DNA of 46,913 nucleotides. Source: Candidatus Parcubacteria bacterium (lineage in GTDB: Bacteria; Patescibacteriota; Saccharimonadia; Saccharimonadales; 2-12-FULL-41-12). The stretch is taken from positions 1 through 46,913 of the forward strand of contig JAHWKM010000009.1 in NCBI GenBank assembly GCA_019347895.1, written 5' to 3'. Position 1 is the stretch's first letter; every line of letters starts with the position of its first letter. Both the position numbers and the translations under genes were made by a program. Shown piece by piece: positions 15,967 through 25,022 of this stretch. The notes below the pieces were generated by a model that saw only the letters and a list, made by a program, of their open reading frames with translations, made no database searches and was not told where the DNA came from.

Positions 15967-16326
15967 ATGGCCACGATAGATTACTTTGAGAGGAAACTCG
16001 ACGATAAGCGGCGGTTAACCATACCGACCGAACTTAGAGCTGAGTTTGCTAGCGGAGTAGTCATCACTAGAGGTTTTAAGGATTATCTGCACCTTTACCC
16101 ATTAGTTGTTTGGGAAGAGGAAGTCGAGCCCAAGCTGAAAGGCAATATTCTCGACGAACAAACGGCAGATTTAAACGTCCAATTCAGGATGGGCAAAACT
16201 GAAGGTGAAATCGATGGCAAACAAGGCCGGGTAATGATTGAGCAGCATTTGCTGAATCATGCCGGGATCAAACGGGATATCGTTGCGGTGCGCGCCGGCA
16301 AATACTGGCGTCTGCAAGCTCTTTAA
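15967..16326 (+). CDS. mraZ: Transcriptional regulator MraZ
   Basis: A 119-residue protein made of two SpoVT/AbrB-like halves. The first is YFERKLDDKRRLTIPTELR (6-24); the second, GEIDGKQGRVMIEQHL near 79-94, is followed by AGIKRDIVAVRAGKYWRL. It is shorter than the usual ~140 residues, with a trimmed linker. MraZ forms a ring, binds TGGG repeats and controls the dcw operon. TGGG repeats with the right period lie 130-180 bases upstream. Unusually, a 511-base structured spacer separates it from rsmH. Confidence 0.93.
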   Translation: MATIDYFERKLDDKRRLTIPTELRAEFASGVVITRGFKDYLHLYPLVVWEEEVEPKLKGNILDEQTADLNVQFRMGKTEGEIDGKQGRVMIEQHLLNHAGIKRDIVAVRAGKYWRLQAL

Positions 16327-16392
16327 CAAAAAATAGCAAGCTAGTAATTAGCAACTAGAAAATAGTAAGTAGCTAAAACTAGCAAAAAACAC

Positions 16393-16560
16393 AACTTGCC
16401 AAGGTTTGCATTCGGGTGCAGTGCAAGGAAGATTTGAGAAGCGGACCAAAGTCGTATGGTAATACGACGTAGGGAGCATCGAAAAATCTGACGCAGCAAT
16501 GTGCGCGAAAATATAATCGGGGTTTCCGGCTTGGCCGGGAAGCAGGATTATATGGTGCAA
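16393..16560 (+). ncRNA. Structured spacer between mraZ and rsmH (candidate RNA element)
   Basis: Several strong helices in order: a hairpin ending in TGCAGTGCAAGG (CTTGC pairs with GCAAG), an AGATTT/AAATCT helix enclosing GTCGTAT-GGTA-ATACGAC (16451-16467), then ATATAATC/GGATTATAT with inner CCGG/CCGG (16511-16553). The order hairpin, GCAAGG, helix enclosing a second hairpin resembles the CAAGG elements near the tRNA-Glu. It could be a leader switch, a processing site or an inserted element. Confidence 0.45.
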
Positions 16561-16575
16561 GACTTGGGGTTAGCT

Positions 16576-16837
16576 ATTCGGCAGTCAGTAAGTGGATATA
16601 CAGGGCACCACTATAAAAACCCTAGCTCTTTCTATAAAAACACCTCCCAAAACTCCACCTCACACATAAGTCTCTAAAACTTAGTCTTAAAGCTTGTTGG
16701 CAATTAAGCAGATTTTTTAAATCTCTATATCAAAACCAACACCTAAGCAATAAGACAAACAAAAACAAAAACGTATAAAAACAAAAAACTGACTGCTGAT
16801 TAGGTGACCTTGTAAAAATAAAAACAAAAACAAAAAT
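16576..16837 (+). other. A/C-rich untranslated leader of rsmH
   Basis: No gene is seen. The last 80 bases are made of CAAAAA-type runs, ending in AAAACAAAAACAAAAAT just before the ATG, with no Shine-Dalgarno. A similar A/C run precedes ftsL. Such unstructured A-rich leaders could help ribosome loading; this is inference. Confidence 0.4.
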
Positions 16838-17731
16838 ATGCAAGCAGAGATCACCAGTACAAAACACATTCCGGTTCTAGCAACTGAAGTAATGCAACAG
16901 CTGGATCCTAAGCCGAACGATCATTATCTTGATCTAACTGCCGGGTACGGCGGGCACGCCCAGCTGGTTTCAGCTAAGGCGGGCGCCACAGGCAACCTTA
17001 CTTTAGTAGACCGGGACGAACAAGCCGTAGAACATCTAAAGCAGATATTCAAAGGCAAGTCCAACGTGCGGATTATGCACAGCGACTTTTTATCAGCCAG
17101 TCGAGAGCTGCTAAAAGAAAACAAAAAGTTCGATGTGATTTTGGCAGATTTAGGCGTATCGTCGCCGCACCTTAACATAGCCGAGCGCGGCTTTTCTTTC
17201 TCAAGCGAGGGGCCGCTGGACATGAGAATGGATCAAAGGCAGAGCAAAACTGCCGCCGATATCATTAACCATGCGTCTGAAGCGGAACTGGTCGGCATAC
17301 TAAAAAAGTATGGAGAAATTAAGCACTCAGCTAAGCTAGCGCGAATATTAGCCGCTGGCAGGCCGTACAAATCAACGCGCGATCTAGCCGGCAGAGTGGC
17401 TGAAGCGATACCGCGCCGGAAAAAGCGGACTCATCCTGCGACGGAAGTCTTTCAAGCGCTTAGAATCGCAGTTAACAGCGAGTTAGAACTTTTAGAGCAA
17501 AGCTTGCCGCTCTGGTTTGAACTGCTGGCTCACAAGGGCAGAATAGGGGTCATATCGTTCCATAGTCTTGAGGACAGGCTGGTAAAACAAGCCTTCCGAG
17601 ACTACGGAGGAAATCGGTATGATGCCAGGCTGCATATTGTGACCAAGCGTCCAATAGTAGGCAGTGACAAAGAAATTGTTTTTAATCCGCGTGCCCGCAG
17701 TGCAAAATTGCGGGTGGCGCAGCGAAAATAA
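16838..17731 (+). CDS. rsmH: 16S rRNA (cytosine1402-N4)-methyltransferase
   Basis: A 297-residue SAM enzyme (former MraW). HIPVLATEVMQQL at the start, motif I DLTAGYGGHA, then DVILADLGVSSPHL, the RGFSFSSEGPLDMRMD hallmark, THPATEVFQALRIAVN and VISFHSLEDRLVK all match the family. It methylates cytosine 1402 in 16S rRNA at the P site. Length is normal. It is second in the dcw cluster after mraZ, the usual order, but an unusually long structured leader lies in front of it. Confidence 0.96.
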   Translation: MQAEITSTKHIPVLATEVMQQLDPKPNDHYLDLTAGYGGHAQLVSAKAGATGNLTLVDRDEQAVEHLKQIFKGKSNVRIMHSDFLSASRELLKENKKFDVILADLGVSSPHLNIAERGFSFSSEGPLDMRMDQRQSKTAADIINHASEAELVGILKKYGEIKHSAKLARILAAGRPYKSTRDLAGRVAEAIPRRKKRTHPATEVFQALRIAVNSELELLEQSLPLWFELLAHKGRIGVISFHSLEDRLVKQAFRDYGGNRYDARLHIVTKRPIVGSDKEIVFNPRARSAKLRVAQRK

Positions 17732-17793
17732 AAACAAAGAAAGGGAGCAACGCATGCCTATACAGGTAAAAAAAAGTGCCTCCCGGACCTACA

Positions 17794-17877
17794 AAGTACC
17801 GGTAAGGGTACTTTAGACTAGGTCAACCCCGCGTCTTTTTGAGGCGCGGGGACCAAAACCTCTCGAGCGACTCGAGA
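17794..17877 (+). repeat. Three hairpins in the rsmH-ftsL spacer
   Basis: AAGTACC/GGGTACTT (17794-17813), GGTC plus CCCCGCG paired with CGCGGGG plus ACC (17821-17854), and TCTCGAG-CGA-CTCGAGA (17861-17877). The last is followed by A-runs rather than T-runs, so it is not a typical terminator on this strand. They may control or process the dcw transcript. Confidence 0.5.
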
Positions 17878-17911
17878 AAAAACAAAAACAAAAAAGGAAA
17901 ACAAAAATAAA

Positions 17912-18256
17912 ATGACATACTCAAACTCAGTATCAGTTAACAGAAGGCGTTTTGCCGCCCGCCATCAAAATGCCGTAAGCCTGGCCGAAAAAACAAAAGT
18001 AATCGGCCCGGTCAGCAATACAATCGTTTTAGTAATTCTCAGCTGTATGCTGGGTCTGCTATACTTAACTCAAGTTACAAAAACTAACGCCAACGGCTAT
18101 ACGATTGACAGCCTCCAAAAAGAAAATGTGGCGCTGCAAAAAGAGCACGACCAGCTGGAATTAAGCGCGGCTCGCTTGCAGTCTATGGACAGGGTGGCAG
18201 GCAGCGAGGCAGCTGAAAATCTGGTGTCAATCGCGCCGACAGCTACTATCCAATAA
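17912..18256 (+). CDS. ftsL: FtsL-like septum protein
   Basis: A 114-residue bitopic membrane protein: basic cytoplasmic N-terminus, one membrane segment at ~34-53 (IVLVILSCMLGLLYLTQV), then a coiled-coil-like stretch SLQKENVALQKEHDQLELSAARLQ. This size, topology and position between rsmH and ftsI are the standard marks of FtsL, which links FtsQ and FtsW/FtsI in the divisome. FtsL sequences diverge strongly, so the call is by topology and synteny. The leader is A/C-rich (CAAAAA runs). Confidence 0.75.
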   Translation: MTYSNSVSVNRRRFAARHQNAVSLAEKTKVIGPVSNTIVLVILSCMLGLLYLTQVTKTNANGYTIDSLQKENVALQKEHDQLELSAARLQSMDRVAGSEAAENLVSIAPTATIQ

Positions 18257-18296
18257 ATTATACCTTTATTGAAAAGTAAGCTGGCTAAAGTAGACA

Positions 18297-20027
18297 ATGA
18301 ACCCAAGACTAAATATAACCCGAGTAAACTTTTCTAATCTTAGATTTAATATCTTCTACAGCCTGCTTATTTTAATACTGGCGCTGTTTGTCGTCAGGTT
18401 ATTTTACATCCAGGTTATCGAACACCAAACTTATAAAACGGCAGCTTTAGACACCCAGCTAAAAGAGTATAAAGTACCGGCCGAGCGGGGCGTGATCGAA
18501 GCACGTGACGGTGCCGGCGTGGTACCGATTGTATTAAATGAAGAAGTTTATACGCTATTTGCCGATCCGGTCTATATCAGCGACATAGAAGATACGGCCA
18601 ATAAACTGGCGCAAATAACCGGCGTTAAAGCCCCAGAATACGAAGAAAAAATGAATGCTAAAACTCGCTACGCAGTCCTAGAGAAAAAACTCGGCAGCGA
18701 CGTAAAAGATAAAATAGAAAAACTAGCAATAAAAGGCGTCGGGCTGCGCGCCGAATCAATTCGCACTTATCCTCAAGGCGTGTTAGCCGCCCAGATCCTA
18801 GGCTTTGTAAATGACGAAGGCGAAGGAACTTACGGCGTCGAGCAGTTTATGGACGAAAAACTTAGGGGCAAGCCCGGACAGCTCAAGGCTATTACCGACT
18901 CAAAAGGCATTCCCTTGGTTTCCAACAGGGACAATATATTAAAAGATCCGGAGCCGGGGCAAAGGTTGCTGCTGAGCGTAGATATTGGCATGCAAAGAAG
19001 GGCCGAAAAGCTTTTAGCTGATCATTTAAAATCGGTGAGATCAAAATCCGGCAGCGTGATAATCCTTGACCCAAATAGCGGCGCGGTAAAAGCCATGGCT
19101 AATCTGCCCAGCTATAACCCGGCCGAATTTTATAAAGAATCAGATGCGTCGGTCTTTACCAATGATTCCGTTAACGCACCGCTGGAAGTCGGCTCCATCA
19201 TGAAGACGCTGACGGTTGCGGCCGGGCTGAATGAAGGCGCCATTAAAGCCGATACGACCTTTTATGATCCGGCAAAGTTTGAAATAGACGGAGCCACGGT
19301 CAGAAACGTGGAAGAAGACGGAGGTGCTCAGACCAGAAGCATAGCCGATATTTTGCGCTACTCGCTAAACACCGGGGCAATTTACGTTTTGAAGCAACTT
19401 GGCGGCGGCGAAATAAATGAAAAAGCCCGCAAAACCTGGCATAAATACCTGACTGAGCACTACTTATTCGGTCAAAAAACCGGCATAGAGCAAGGCTATG
19501 AAGCCGAGGGAAGCATACCGGACCCCGTGGAAGGGTTTGGCCGGAACATAAAATACGCTAACGCGGTATTCGGGCAGGGCTTAACTGTGACGCCTATTCA
19601 GTTCGCCGCGGCCTTTGCCTCAACCATTAATGGCGGCACATATTATCAGCCCCACTTGGTTGAAAGAGAAAAGCCCGAAGTAAGAAAAAAAGATGTGGTT
19701 AGCGGGAAAGTCTCCGGGGAGCTGCGAGCTTTGCACGAAAATAGCGTCGACAAGCGTTATCCGTTTGTCGATCGCGCCGGATATAAAATTGGCGGCAAGA
19801 CAGGTACGGCTGAAGTAGCCAGCCCTGAGGGGGGGTATTATGACGATCGTTTTGACGGAACTTTTATAGGTTATTTAGGCGGCGATAAACCCGAATATGT
19901 CATTATGGTGAGAATTGACGATCCAAAGATATACGGCTACGCGGGCTCTGTGGCTGCCGCTCCGCTATTTGGCAAGATAACTTCAATGTTGATTGATAAC
20001 TTCGCGGTTTCGCCGGCGGGAGAATAG
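18297..20027 (+). CDS. ftsI: Penicillin-binding protein 2/FtsI, peptidoglycan transpeptidase
   Basis: A 576-residue class B PBP. One N-terminal membrane anchor (~19-40), a dimerisation domain with PAERGVIEARDG, then the transpeptidase domain. Catalytic motifs: SIMK at 300-303 (Ser nucleophile), SLN at 356-358, KTGT at 501-504. It crosslinks septal peptidoglycan together with FtsW, encoded two genes downstream. The gene starts 40 bases after ftsL. No PASTA domains are present after the catalytic domain. Confidence 0.93.
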   Translation: MNPRLNITRVNFSNLRFNIFYSLLILILALFVVRLFYIQVIEHQTYKTAALDTQLKEYKVPAERGVIEARDGAGVVPIVLNEEVYTLFADPVYISDIEDTANKLAQITGVKAPEYEEKMNAKTRYAVLEKKLGSDVKDKIEKLAIKGVGLRAESIRTYPQGVLAAQILGFVNDEGEGTYGVEQFMDEKLRGKPGQLKAITDSKGIPLVSNRDNILKDPEPGQRLLLSVDIGMQRRAEKLLADHLKSVRSKSGSVIILDPNSGAVKAMANLPSYNPAEFYKESDASVFTNDSVNAPLEVGSIMKTLTVAAGLNEGAIKADTTFYDPAKFEIDGATVRNVEEDGGAQTRSIADILRYSLNTGAIYVLKQLGGGEINEKARKTWHKYLTEHYLFGQKTGIEQGYEAEGSIPDPVEGFGRNIKYANAVFGQGLTVTPIQFAAAFASTINGGTYYQPHLVEREKPEVRKKDVVSGKVSGELRALHENSVDKRYPFVDRAGYKIGGKTGTAEVASPEGGYYDDRFDGTFIGYLGGDKPEYVIMVRIDDPKIYGYAGSVAAAPLFGKITSMLIDNFAVSPAGE

Positions 20028-20095
20028 AGTTATAATGTACGTCAGTATTAACACTAAAAACCCAGACGAAAAAACAAAATATATCAGCCTAAATT

Positions 20096-21142
20096 ATGTT
20101 AGATACAATATTCATAACGATTGAAAGCGGAAGAGTCGCCGAGCTAGTCCTTTTAGCTTTTTTGGGCTTCACTTTTAGTATGCTTATCACGCCGCTTTAC
20201 ACCTCGCTGGCATACAAAGGCCAGTGGTGGAAAAAACCGCGAACTGCGGCTGCGACCGGTGAAACAGCCAAAGTATTCGCGCGTCTTCACGCCTCTAAGC
20301 ACAAGCGCTTGATTCCTACTATGGCCGGCCTTATTTTCGTTACTTCGGTCGCACTTATTACGCTAGTATTTAATCTGTCCAGAGAGCAGACATGGCTGCC
20401 GATAGCAGCGTTTGTCGGCGCGGGCTTGGTCGGATTACTGGACGATGTCATCAATCTGAAAGGCACAGGGGGAGGGAAGGGCGGTTTGCCGGTCAAGCTC
20501 AAACTGTTTTTTATAAGCTTTATTTCTTTAGTGGGCGGACTGTTTTTCTATTACAAGCTAGACATTAACAGCGTGAATATCCCGGGATACGGCGACCTCG
20601 CGATAGGCTGGTTGATCGTACCGCTGTTTATTTTAGTAGTAGTCAGCACGGCCAACGCGGTAAATATTAGCGACGGATTGGACGGGTTAGCCGGCGGTCT
20701 GGCAACCTCGGCCTTTACGACTTATGCGATTATAGCCTTTATGCAGGGCAGGTACGGCATAGCCGGATTTTGCTTGACTATAGTCGGCGCTCTTTTGAGC
20801 TACACCTGGTTTAATATTTTTCCGGCCCGGTTTTTTATGGGCGATGTCGGGTCTTTTTCTTTGGGCACGGCTCTCGGAGTGGTAGCCATGCTGACAAATA
20901 CGGTTTTGCTACTGCCGATTATCGGGGCGGTATTTGTGGCTGAAGCCGGTTCCTCGCTGCTCCAAATCTTATCCAAAAAACTAAGAAACGGCAAAAAAAT
21001 CTTTAAAATTGCGCCGATACACCACCATTTTGAAGCTTCCGGCTGGGAAGAAACCAAGGTCACAATGCGCTTTTGGATTCTCGGCCAGGTTTCAGGCTTT
21101 GTCGGCCTGATAATTTTTATTGTTAGCAACTACCATGCTTAA
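20096..21142 (+). CDS. mraY: Phospho-MurNAc-pentapeptide transferase
   Basis: A 348-residue polytopic membrane enzyme with about ten hydrophobic segments. It forms lipid I from UDP-MurNAc-pentapeptide and undecaprenyl phosphate. Family motifs: VGLLDDVINL (first catalytic Asp pair), NAVNISDGLDGLAGG, RFFMGDVGSFSLG and APIHHHFEASGWEE. Its last 8 bases overlap the ftsW start, so the two are translationally coupled. Confidence 0.95.
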   Translation: MLDTIFITIESGRVAELVLLAFLGFTFSMLITPLYTSLAYKGQWWKKPRTAAATGETAKVFARLHASKHKRLIPTMAGLIFVTSVALITLVFNLSREQTWLPIAAFVGAGLVGLLDDVINLKGTGGGKGGLPVKLKLFFISFISLVGGLFFYYKLDINSVNIPGYGDLAIGWLIVPLFILVVVSTANAVNISDGLDGLAGGLATSAFTTYAIIAFMQGRYGIAGFCLTIVGALLSYTWFNIFPARFFMGDVGSFSLGTALGVVAMLTNTVLLLPIIGAVFVAEAGSSLLQILSKKLRNGKKIFKIAPIHHHFEASGWEETKVTMRFWILGQVSGFVGLIIFIVSNYHA

Positions 21143-22418
21143 TCTTTTTAAAAGCGCACCAAGAAATCGTTCCCGGCAAACAAGCCGGAAATTGAACAAT
21201 TTTTTTGACGACGGCGGTTCAACGCCCGAGAGAAAACACAAGCCGGACTACTTAATAGTTATTATTGCCATTATTTTATTAATAATCGGCCTGATCGTCA
21301 TGTATTCAATCAGTCCGGCTTTAGCGGCCGCGGAAGGAGTTAGCCAGCACTATTTTGTTACAAAACAATTCGTAGCCATCGGTTTGGGCCTGCTAGCTTT
21401 TGTTTTATTTAGTTATTTGCCCCTGAAATTCTTACGCAGATCAAAGCGAACCTTAATTTGGCTGTCTTTTATCATGATATTGGCTGTGCATTTTTTTGGC
21501 GAGCAGCGCTGGATACAAATCGGCGGGTTTTCATTCCAGTCGGCAGAGCTGGTTAAGTTCACGGTCGTGGTCTGGGCGGCTTGTTTTCTATTTGAAAGGC
21601 TAGCTAATTCGGAAATAAAATCTACCCCGAAGACGCTCTATCCCATATTGATTTTAATAGGCTTGGTCGGGTTTTTTATTGCCGGACTACAAAGCGATTT
21701 AGGTTCGGCCGGCGTAATAGTAGCGATAGCGGTGGTCATGGCTTTCGCGGCGGGAATGCCCGTAAAAAGGCTGGCTGTCATCGGGGGTATAGTAGCAGTC
21801 GGAACAGTTATTGCTATTGCGTCGACGCCTTATCGCCAGGACAGGCTGACCACATTTCTTAACCCGGCCAGTGACTGCCAGGCAGCAGGCTATCAGTCGT
21901 GCCAAGCGTTAATTGCTATTGGCAGCGGCGGTATGTTCGGACTGGGCGTCGGTAACGGAGTGCAAGCTTACGGCTATCTTCCTGAAGCTGAAAATGATTC
22001 TATCTTCGCTATTGTCGGAGAAAAGTTTGGTTTTGTCGGTACCGGCGCGATTATCGGACTTTATGCGCTGCTTTTTTCCCGGATGCGCCGGGTTATTTTA
22101 CATACTAGTGACGCCTTCTCGCGCTTGCTAGTAATCGGAGTTTTAACTTGGCTGGGTATACAAACTATAATTAATATCGGCGCGATGATAGGACTGTTGC
22201 CGTTAAAGGGAATTACCTTGCCGTTCATAAGTTATGGCGGCACCAGCCTGGTATTTGTAATGGCCGCAGTAGGCGTAGTTTTTAAAATTTCCAGATACAT
22301 GGCTTATAGTCCTGTCAGAAATGTTGCATTAACCAAAAACGAGGAGGGTCCGCGTGACAATTCTATTAGTGGGCGGCGGCAGCGGCGGCCATATTACGCC
22401 TCTGTTAGCGGTCGCTAA
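21135..22418 (+). CDS. ftsW: FtsW, SEDS-family septal peptidoglycan polymerase
   Basis: A 427-residue membrane protein with about ten segments. The start at 21135 overlaps the mraY stop (ATGCTTAA); an upstream TTG at 21120 is less likely. SEDS marks: HFFGEQRWIQIGGFSFQSAELVKF (split motif with the WI and Q-E-K residues), LQSDLGSAGVI, and the late PLKGITLPFISYGGTSL. Works with FtsI as polymerase plus crosslinker. The last 65 bases overlap murG in another frame, a long overlap. Confidence 0.94.
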   Translation: MLNLFKSAPRNRSRQTSRKLNNFFDDGGSTPERKHKPDYLIVIIAIILLIIGLIVMYSISPALAAAEGVSQHYFVTKQFVAIGLGLLAFVLFSYLPLKFLRRSKRTLIWLSFIMILAVHFFGEQRWIQIGGFSFQSAELVKFTVVVWAACFLFERLANSEIKSTPKTLYPILILIGLVGFFIAGLQSDLGSAGVIVAIAVVMAFAAGMPVKRLAVIGGIVAVGTVIAIASTPYRQDRLTTFLNPASDCQAAGYQSCQALIAIGSGGMFGLGVGNGVQAYGYLPEAENDSIFAIVGEKFGFVGTGAIIGLYALLFSRMRRVILHTSDAFSRLLVIGVLTWLGIQTIINIGAMIGLLPLKGITLPFISYGGTSLVFVMAAVGVVFKISRYMAYSPVRNVALTKNEEGPRDNSISGRRQRRPYYASVSGR

Positions 22419-23517
22419 CCAATTAAAAAACGATCACCCGCAAATTAAGGTTGCAGCAATTTCAGAAAAGCGGGGCATTTTTAACCATATGTTTGAAGGT
22501 GCCAGGCCGATAGATGATCTTTATTTAATCAACGCCGGGAAATACCGCCGGTATTACGGCCAAAGCCTGCTGCGGCGTTTAATTGATTTCAAAAGCCTGC
22601 TGTTTAATGCCAGAGATATTATCCGGTTGCTGGCAGGAGCTCTTGAGAGTACTTTTTTGCTGCTTAGGATCAAACCCGGTGTGGTGTTTATAAAAGGAGG
22701 TTACGTTGGCGTGCCCGTTGGTTTAGCCTGCCGGTTGCTAGGAGTTCCTTATGTCACCCATGACTCAGACGCGGTGCCCGGGCTGACAAACCGCTTGATT
22801 GCTAGTAATGCGGTTATAAACATGGTGGGTATGCCGCCGGCCTTTTATCCTTATCCGTCGGAAAAAATAAATTTCGTGGGCGTACCCGTAACTCGTGATT
22901 ACATAAATCCTGATAAAAACGCCCGGTTTAAAAAACGTCGGGAACTTGATATCGGCAAAGAAGATTTTTTACTTCTTATAACCGGCGGCAGCAACGGCGC
23001 CCAGCGGCTGGATAGAGTAGTGCACGGTGCTTTAGCCCGGTTGCTTATCAATAACCCTGCTTTGCATATTATCCATCAGGTCGGCAAAGACAATGAAAGA
23101 ATATATGAAGATTACCCCGTAAAGTTGCATTCTAGAATCCGGGTTTCGGCTTTTTTTAAACCCTTATCCGGCTATATTGATGCGGCTGACGCCGTTATAG
23201 CTAGAGCGGGCGCTACAGCTATAGCCGAAATAGGCCATTTGAAAAAGCCACTGATAGTTGTTCCCAACGCCCTCCTAAGCGGCGGCCACCAGACAAAAAA
23301 CGCCGAACTGCTCGAAGAATCCAACGCGGCTATAATTGTGAATGAAAACCAAGCCCTGCAAAACCCGGATTTACTGGCAGAAAATATTGAAAGAATTATG
23401 AAATCAGATGAATTAAGGGCGCGCTTAAGCAAAAACTTAAATGATTTGACGCGCAAGGACGCTACAGAAAAAATCAGCCGGCTGCTTACCGGTATAGCGC
23501 ACTCGCGCAAAGATTGA
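22354..23517 (+). CDS. murG: UDP-GlcNAc:lipid I GlcNAc transferase
   Basis: A 387-residue peripheral glycosyltransferase making lipid II from lipid I. GGGSGGH at 7-13 binds the lipid diphosphate; GGSNGAQRL, RAGATAIAEIG and PNALLSGGHQTKNA are the GT28 sugar-nucleotide motifs. The GTG start is well supported: GAGGAGG at 22341-22347, 6 bases upstream, one of the few strong ribosome sites in the window. It lies inside the end of ftsW, suggesting the internal ribosome site is needed for expression. Confidence 0.95.
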   Translation: MTILLVGGGSGGHITPLLAVANQLKNDHPQIKVAAISEKRGIFNHMFEGARPIDDLYLINAGKYRRYYGQSLLRRLIDFKSLLFNARDIIRLLAGALESTFLLLRIKPGVVFIKGGYVGVPVGLACRLLGVPYVTHDSDAVPGLTNRLIASNAVINMVGMPPAFYPYPSEKINFVGVPVTRDYINPDKNARFKKRRELDIGKEDFLLLITGGSNGAQRLDRVVHGALARLLINNPALHIIHQVGKDNERIYEDYPVKLHSRIRVSAFFKPLSGYIDAADAVIARAGATAIAEIGHLKKPLIVVPNALLSGGHQTKNAELLEESNAAIIVNENQALQNPDLLAENIERIMKSDELRARLSKNLNDLTRKDATEKISRLLTGIAHSRKD

Positions 23518-23520
23518 GAA

Positions 23521-24423
23521 ATGAAAATACCATTTACCAAAAAAAGAACTAAAGCCAGGCAAATTGTCCGCCGTCCTAATGTTAATCAATCCAGGTCAAT
23601 CTATAATTACCGTTCATCAAGAAATGAATCTAGCCGGCAATACAATCGCGGCGATGAGCCAAAAGAAGCCGCAGCGATATATACTCGCCGTTACGTTAAA
23701 TATATCGCTTTGGCCGGCGTATTGCTAAGCTTATTTTATTTATTAACCCTAACGCCTAGTGCTGACGTTAAGCTGAACGGCCAGCCGATTATATCGAGGC
23801 CAGAAAACTCTTACGAAGCCGCAATCAACCGGTACTTTAAACAGTCAATATTGAACTCCACTAAACTAACATTTAACAATGATAAAATGTCTAGTCAGAT
23901 TCTAAGCGAATTTCCTGAAATTTCTCATGCGGAAATTGCGACACCGTTGTTTAACCGTCACCCAAAGGTGAATATTAGCTTCGCTGAGCCTTCGGTCAAG
24001 TTAAAGGTGTTCGGTGATGATACCTTTATTTTGGATGAACAGGGCACGGTACTGGCGCTGGAATCCGAAGCCGCAAAAAACGTAAATGTAAATAAACTTA
24101 TAGTAATAAATGACACCTCAAATCAGCCAGTAAAACTGGGCGAGTTCGCACTAACTGAGCAGCAGCTTAATTTTATTAACAAAACTGCAGAACATGCCAA
24201 AAACAACAAACTAAAAGTCGAATCAGTTACCTTATCCGGCGGCGCTTCACAACTGAATGTTAATTATGGAGGCGTAAATTACACGGTAAAGTACAGCTTT
24301 TTTGCCGACCCGCGTCTTAGCAGCGGGGCATATTTAGCTCTGCGGGATCGATTGAAGAGGGACAATACCGAGCCTAAAGAATATATAGATCTTCGCATAC
24401 CAGACCGCGCCTATATTAAATAA
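23521..24423 (+). CDS. ftsQ: FtsQ/DivIB-like cell division protein
   Basis: A 300-residue bitopic protein: Arg/Asn/Ser-rich cytoplasmic tail (~1-55), one membrane segment (~57-76), then an extracellular region in which SILNSTKLTFNNDKMSSQILSEFPEI fits a POTRA-like domain and FILDEQGTVLAL the beta domain of FtsQ/DivIB. It is coupled to murG (3 bases apart) and is the last gene of the cluster. ftsA, ftsZ and the mur ligases are not in the window. Confidence 0.8.
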   Translation: MKIPFTKKRTKARQIVRRPNVNQSRSIYNYRSSRNESSRQYNRGDEPKEAAAIYTRRYVKYIALAGVLLSLFYLLTLTPSADVKLNGQPIISRPENSYEAAINRYFKQSILNSTKLTFNNDKMSSQILSEFPEISHAEIATPLFNRHPKVNISFAEPSVKLKVFGDDTFILDEQGTVLALESEAAKNVNVNKLIVINDTSNQPVKLGEFALTEQQLNFINKTAEHAKNNKLKVESVTLSGGASQLNVNYGGVNYTVKYSFFADPRLSSGAYLALRDRLKRDNTEPKEYIDLRIPDRAYIK

Positions 24424-25022
24424 CTGCCACTCCTCCACTGCTCTACCTAAGTTCGCTTTTTGTTCGTGCCTGTATTATATCTTACTATCCGAAGAAAACT
24501 ATATAAAAATATATAAAAAGCTAAAATGCAAATTTTTATAAAAAAGCAGGGCAGTAGGCAGGGAATCGGAAAAAACCATATTAAGAATAAGAAACTGTGG
24601 AAAAGTCAAACTAAGCCATAGCGCCTGAAATTATATTAAAACACTATAGGGTTTTTAGCTCGGGATAGCATAGCACTACATGTTTGTTACAGTGAATAGA
24701 AACCACAGGCCTTAAGAAAATTTATTAAATGAAATTTGCGGCTAAAGCCATTTCGCTCCCCTATAGGAAGGTACTGCTTAAGCTTATTATCTCCATTAGT
24801 TAACGTCGCAAAATATACATTGTACGACCTTATTTCTATTGTCCGGTTATGCTTAATTATACATTCCCTTTTCATGCGGTTTATGGTTTTTTGTTTATGG
24901 TTTATGGTTTTTGTTTTCATGCCGCCTGCTCTGCCAGCCACGGCTTAAAATGATTGTCTTATTATCTTATTCCTTAAACTAAAATTTATATAAATTAGGC
25001 AGTGTTCGCTTTTTGTTTAACT
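24424..25022. other. AT-rich intergenic region, no gene seen
   Basis: A 599-base region. It holds an AT-rich stretch (24490-24545) and one solitary short module GCGGCTAAAGCCATTTCGC (24738-24756) of the kind seen at R1 ends. Near 24886-24922 there is a drifting TTTATGGTTTTTTG-type tandem repeat. Short frames here overlap these repeats and look spurious. Confidence 0.4.

Noticed and set aside
17492-17755. Minus-strand frame at the rsmH end
   Set aside because: Overlaps the well-conserved rsmH C-terminus and has no supporting signals.
24736-24948. 70-residue frame after ftsQ
   Set aside because: Its second half is a TTTATGG-type tandem repeat and its first half a solitary R1-end module; not protein-like.
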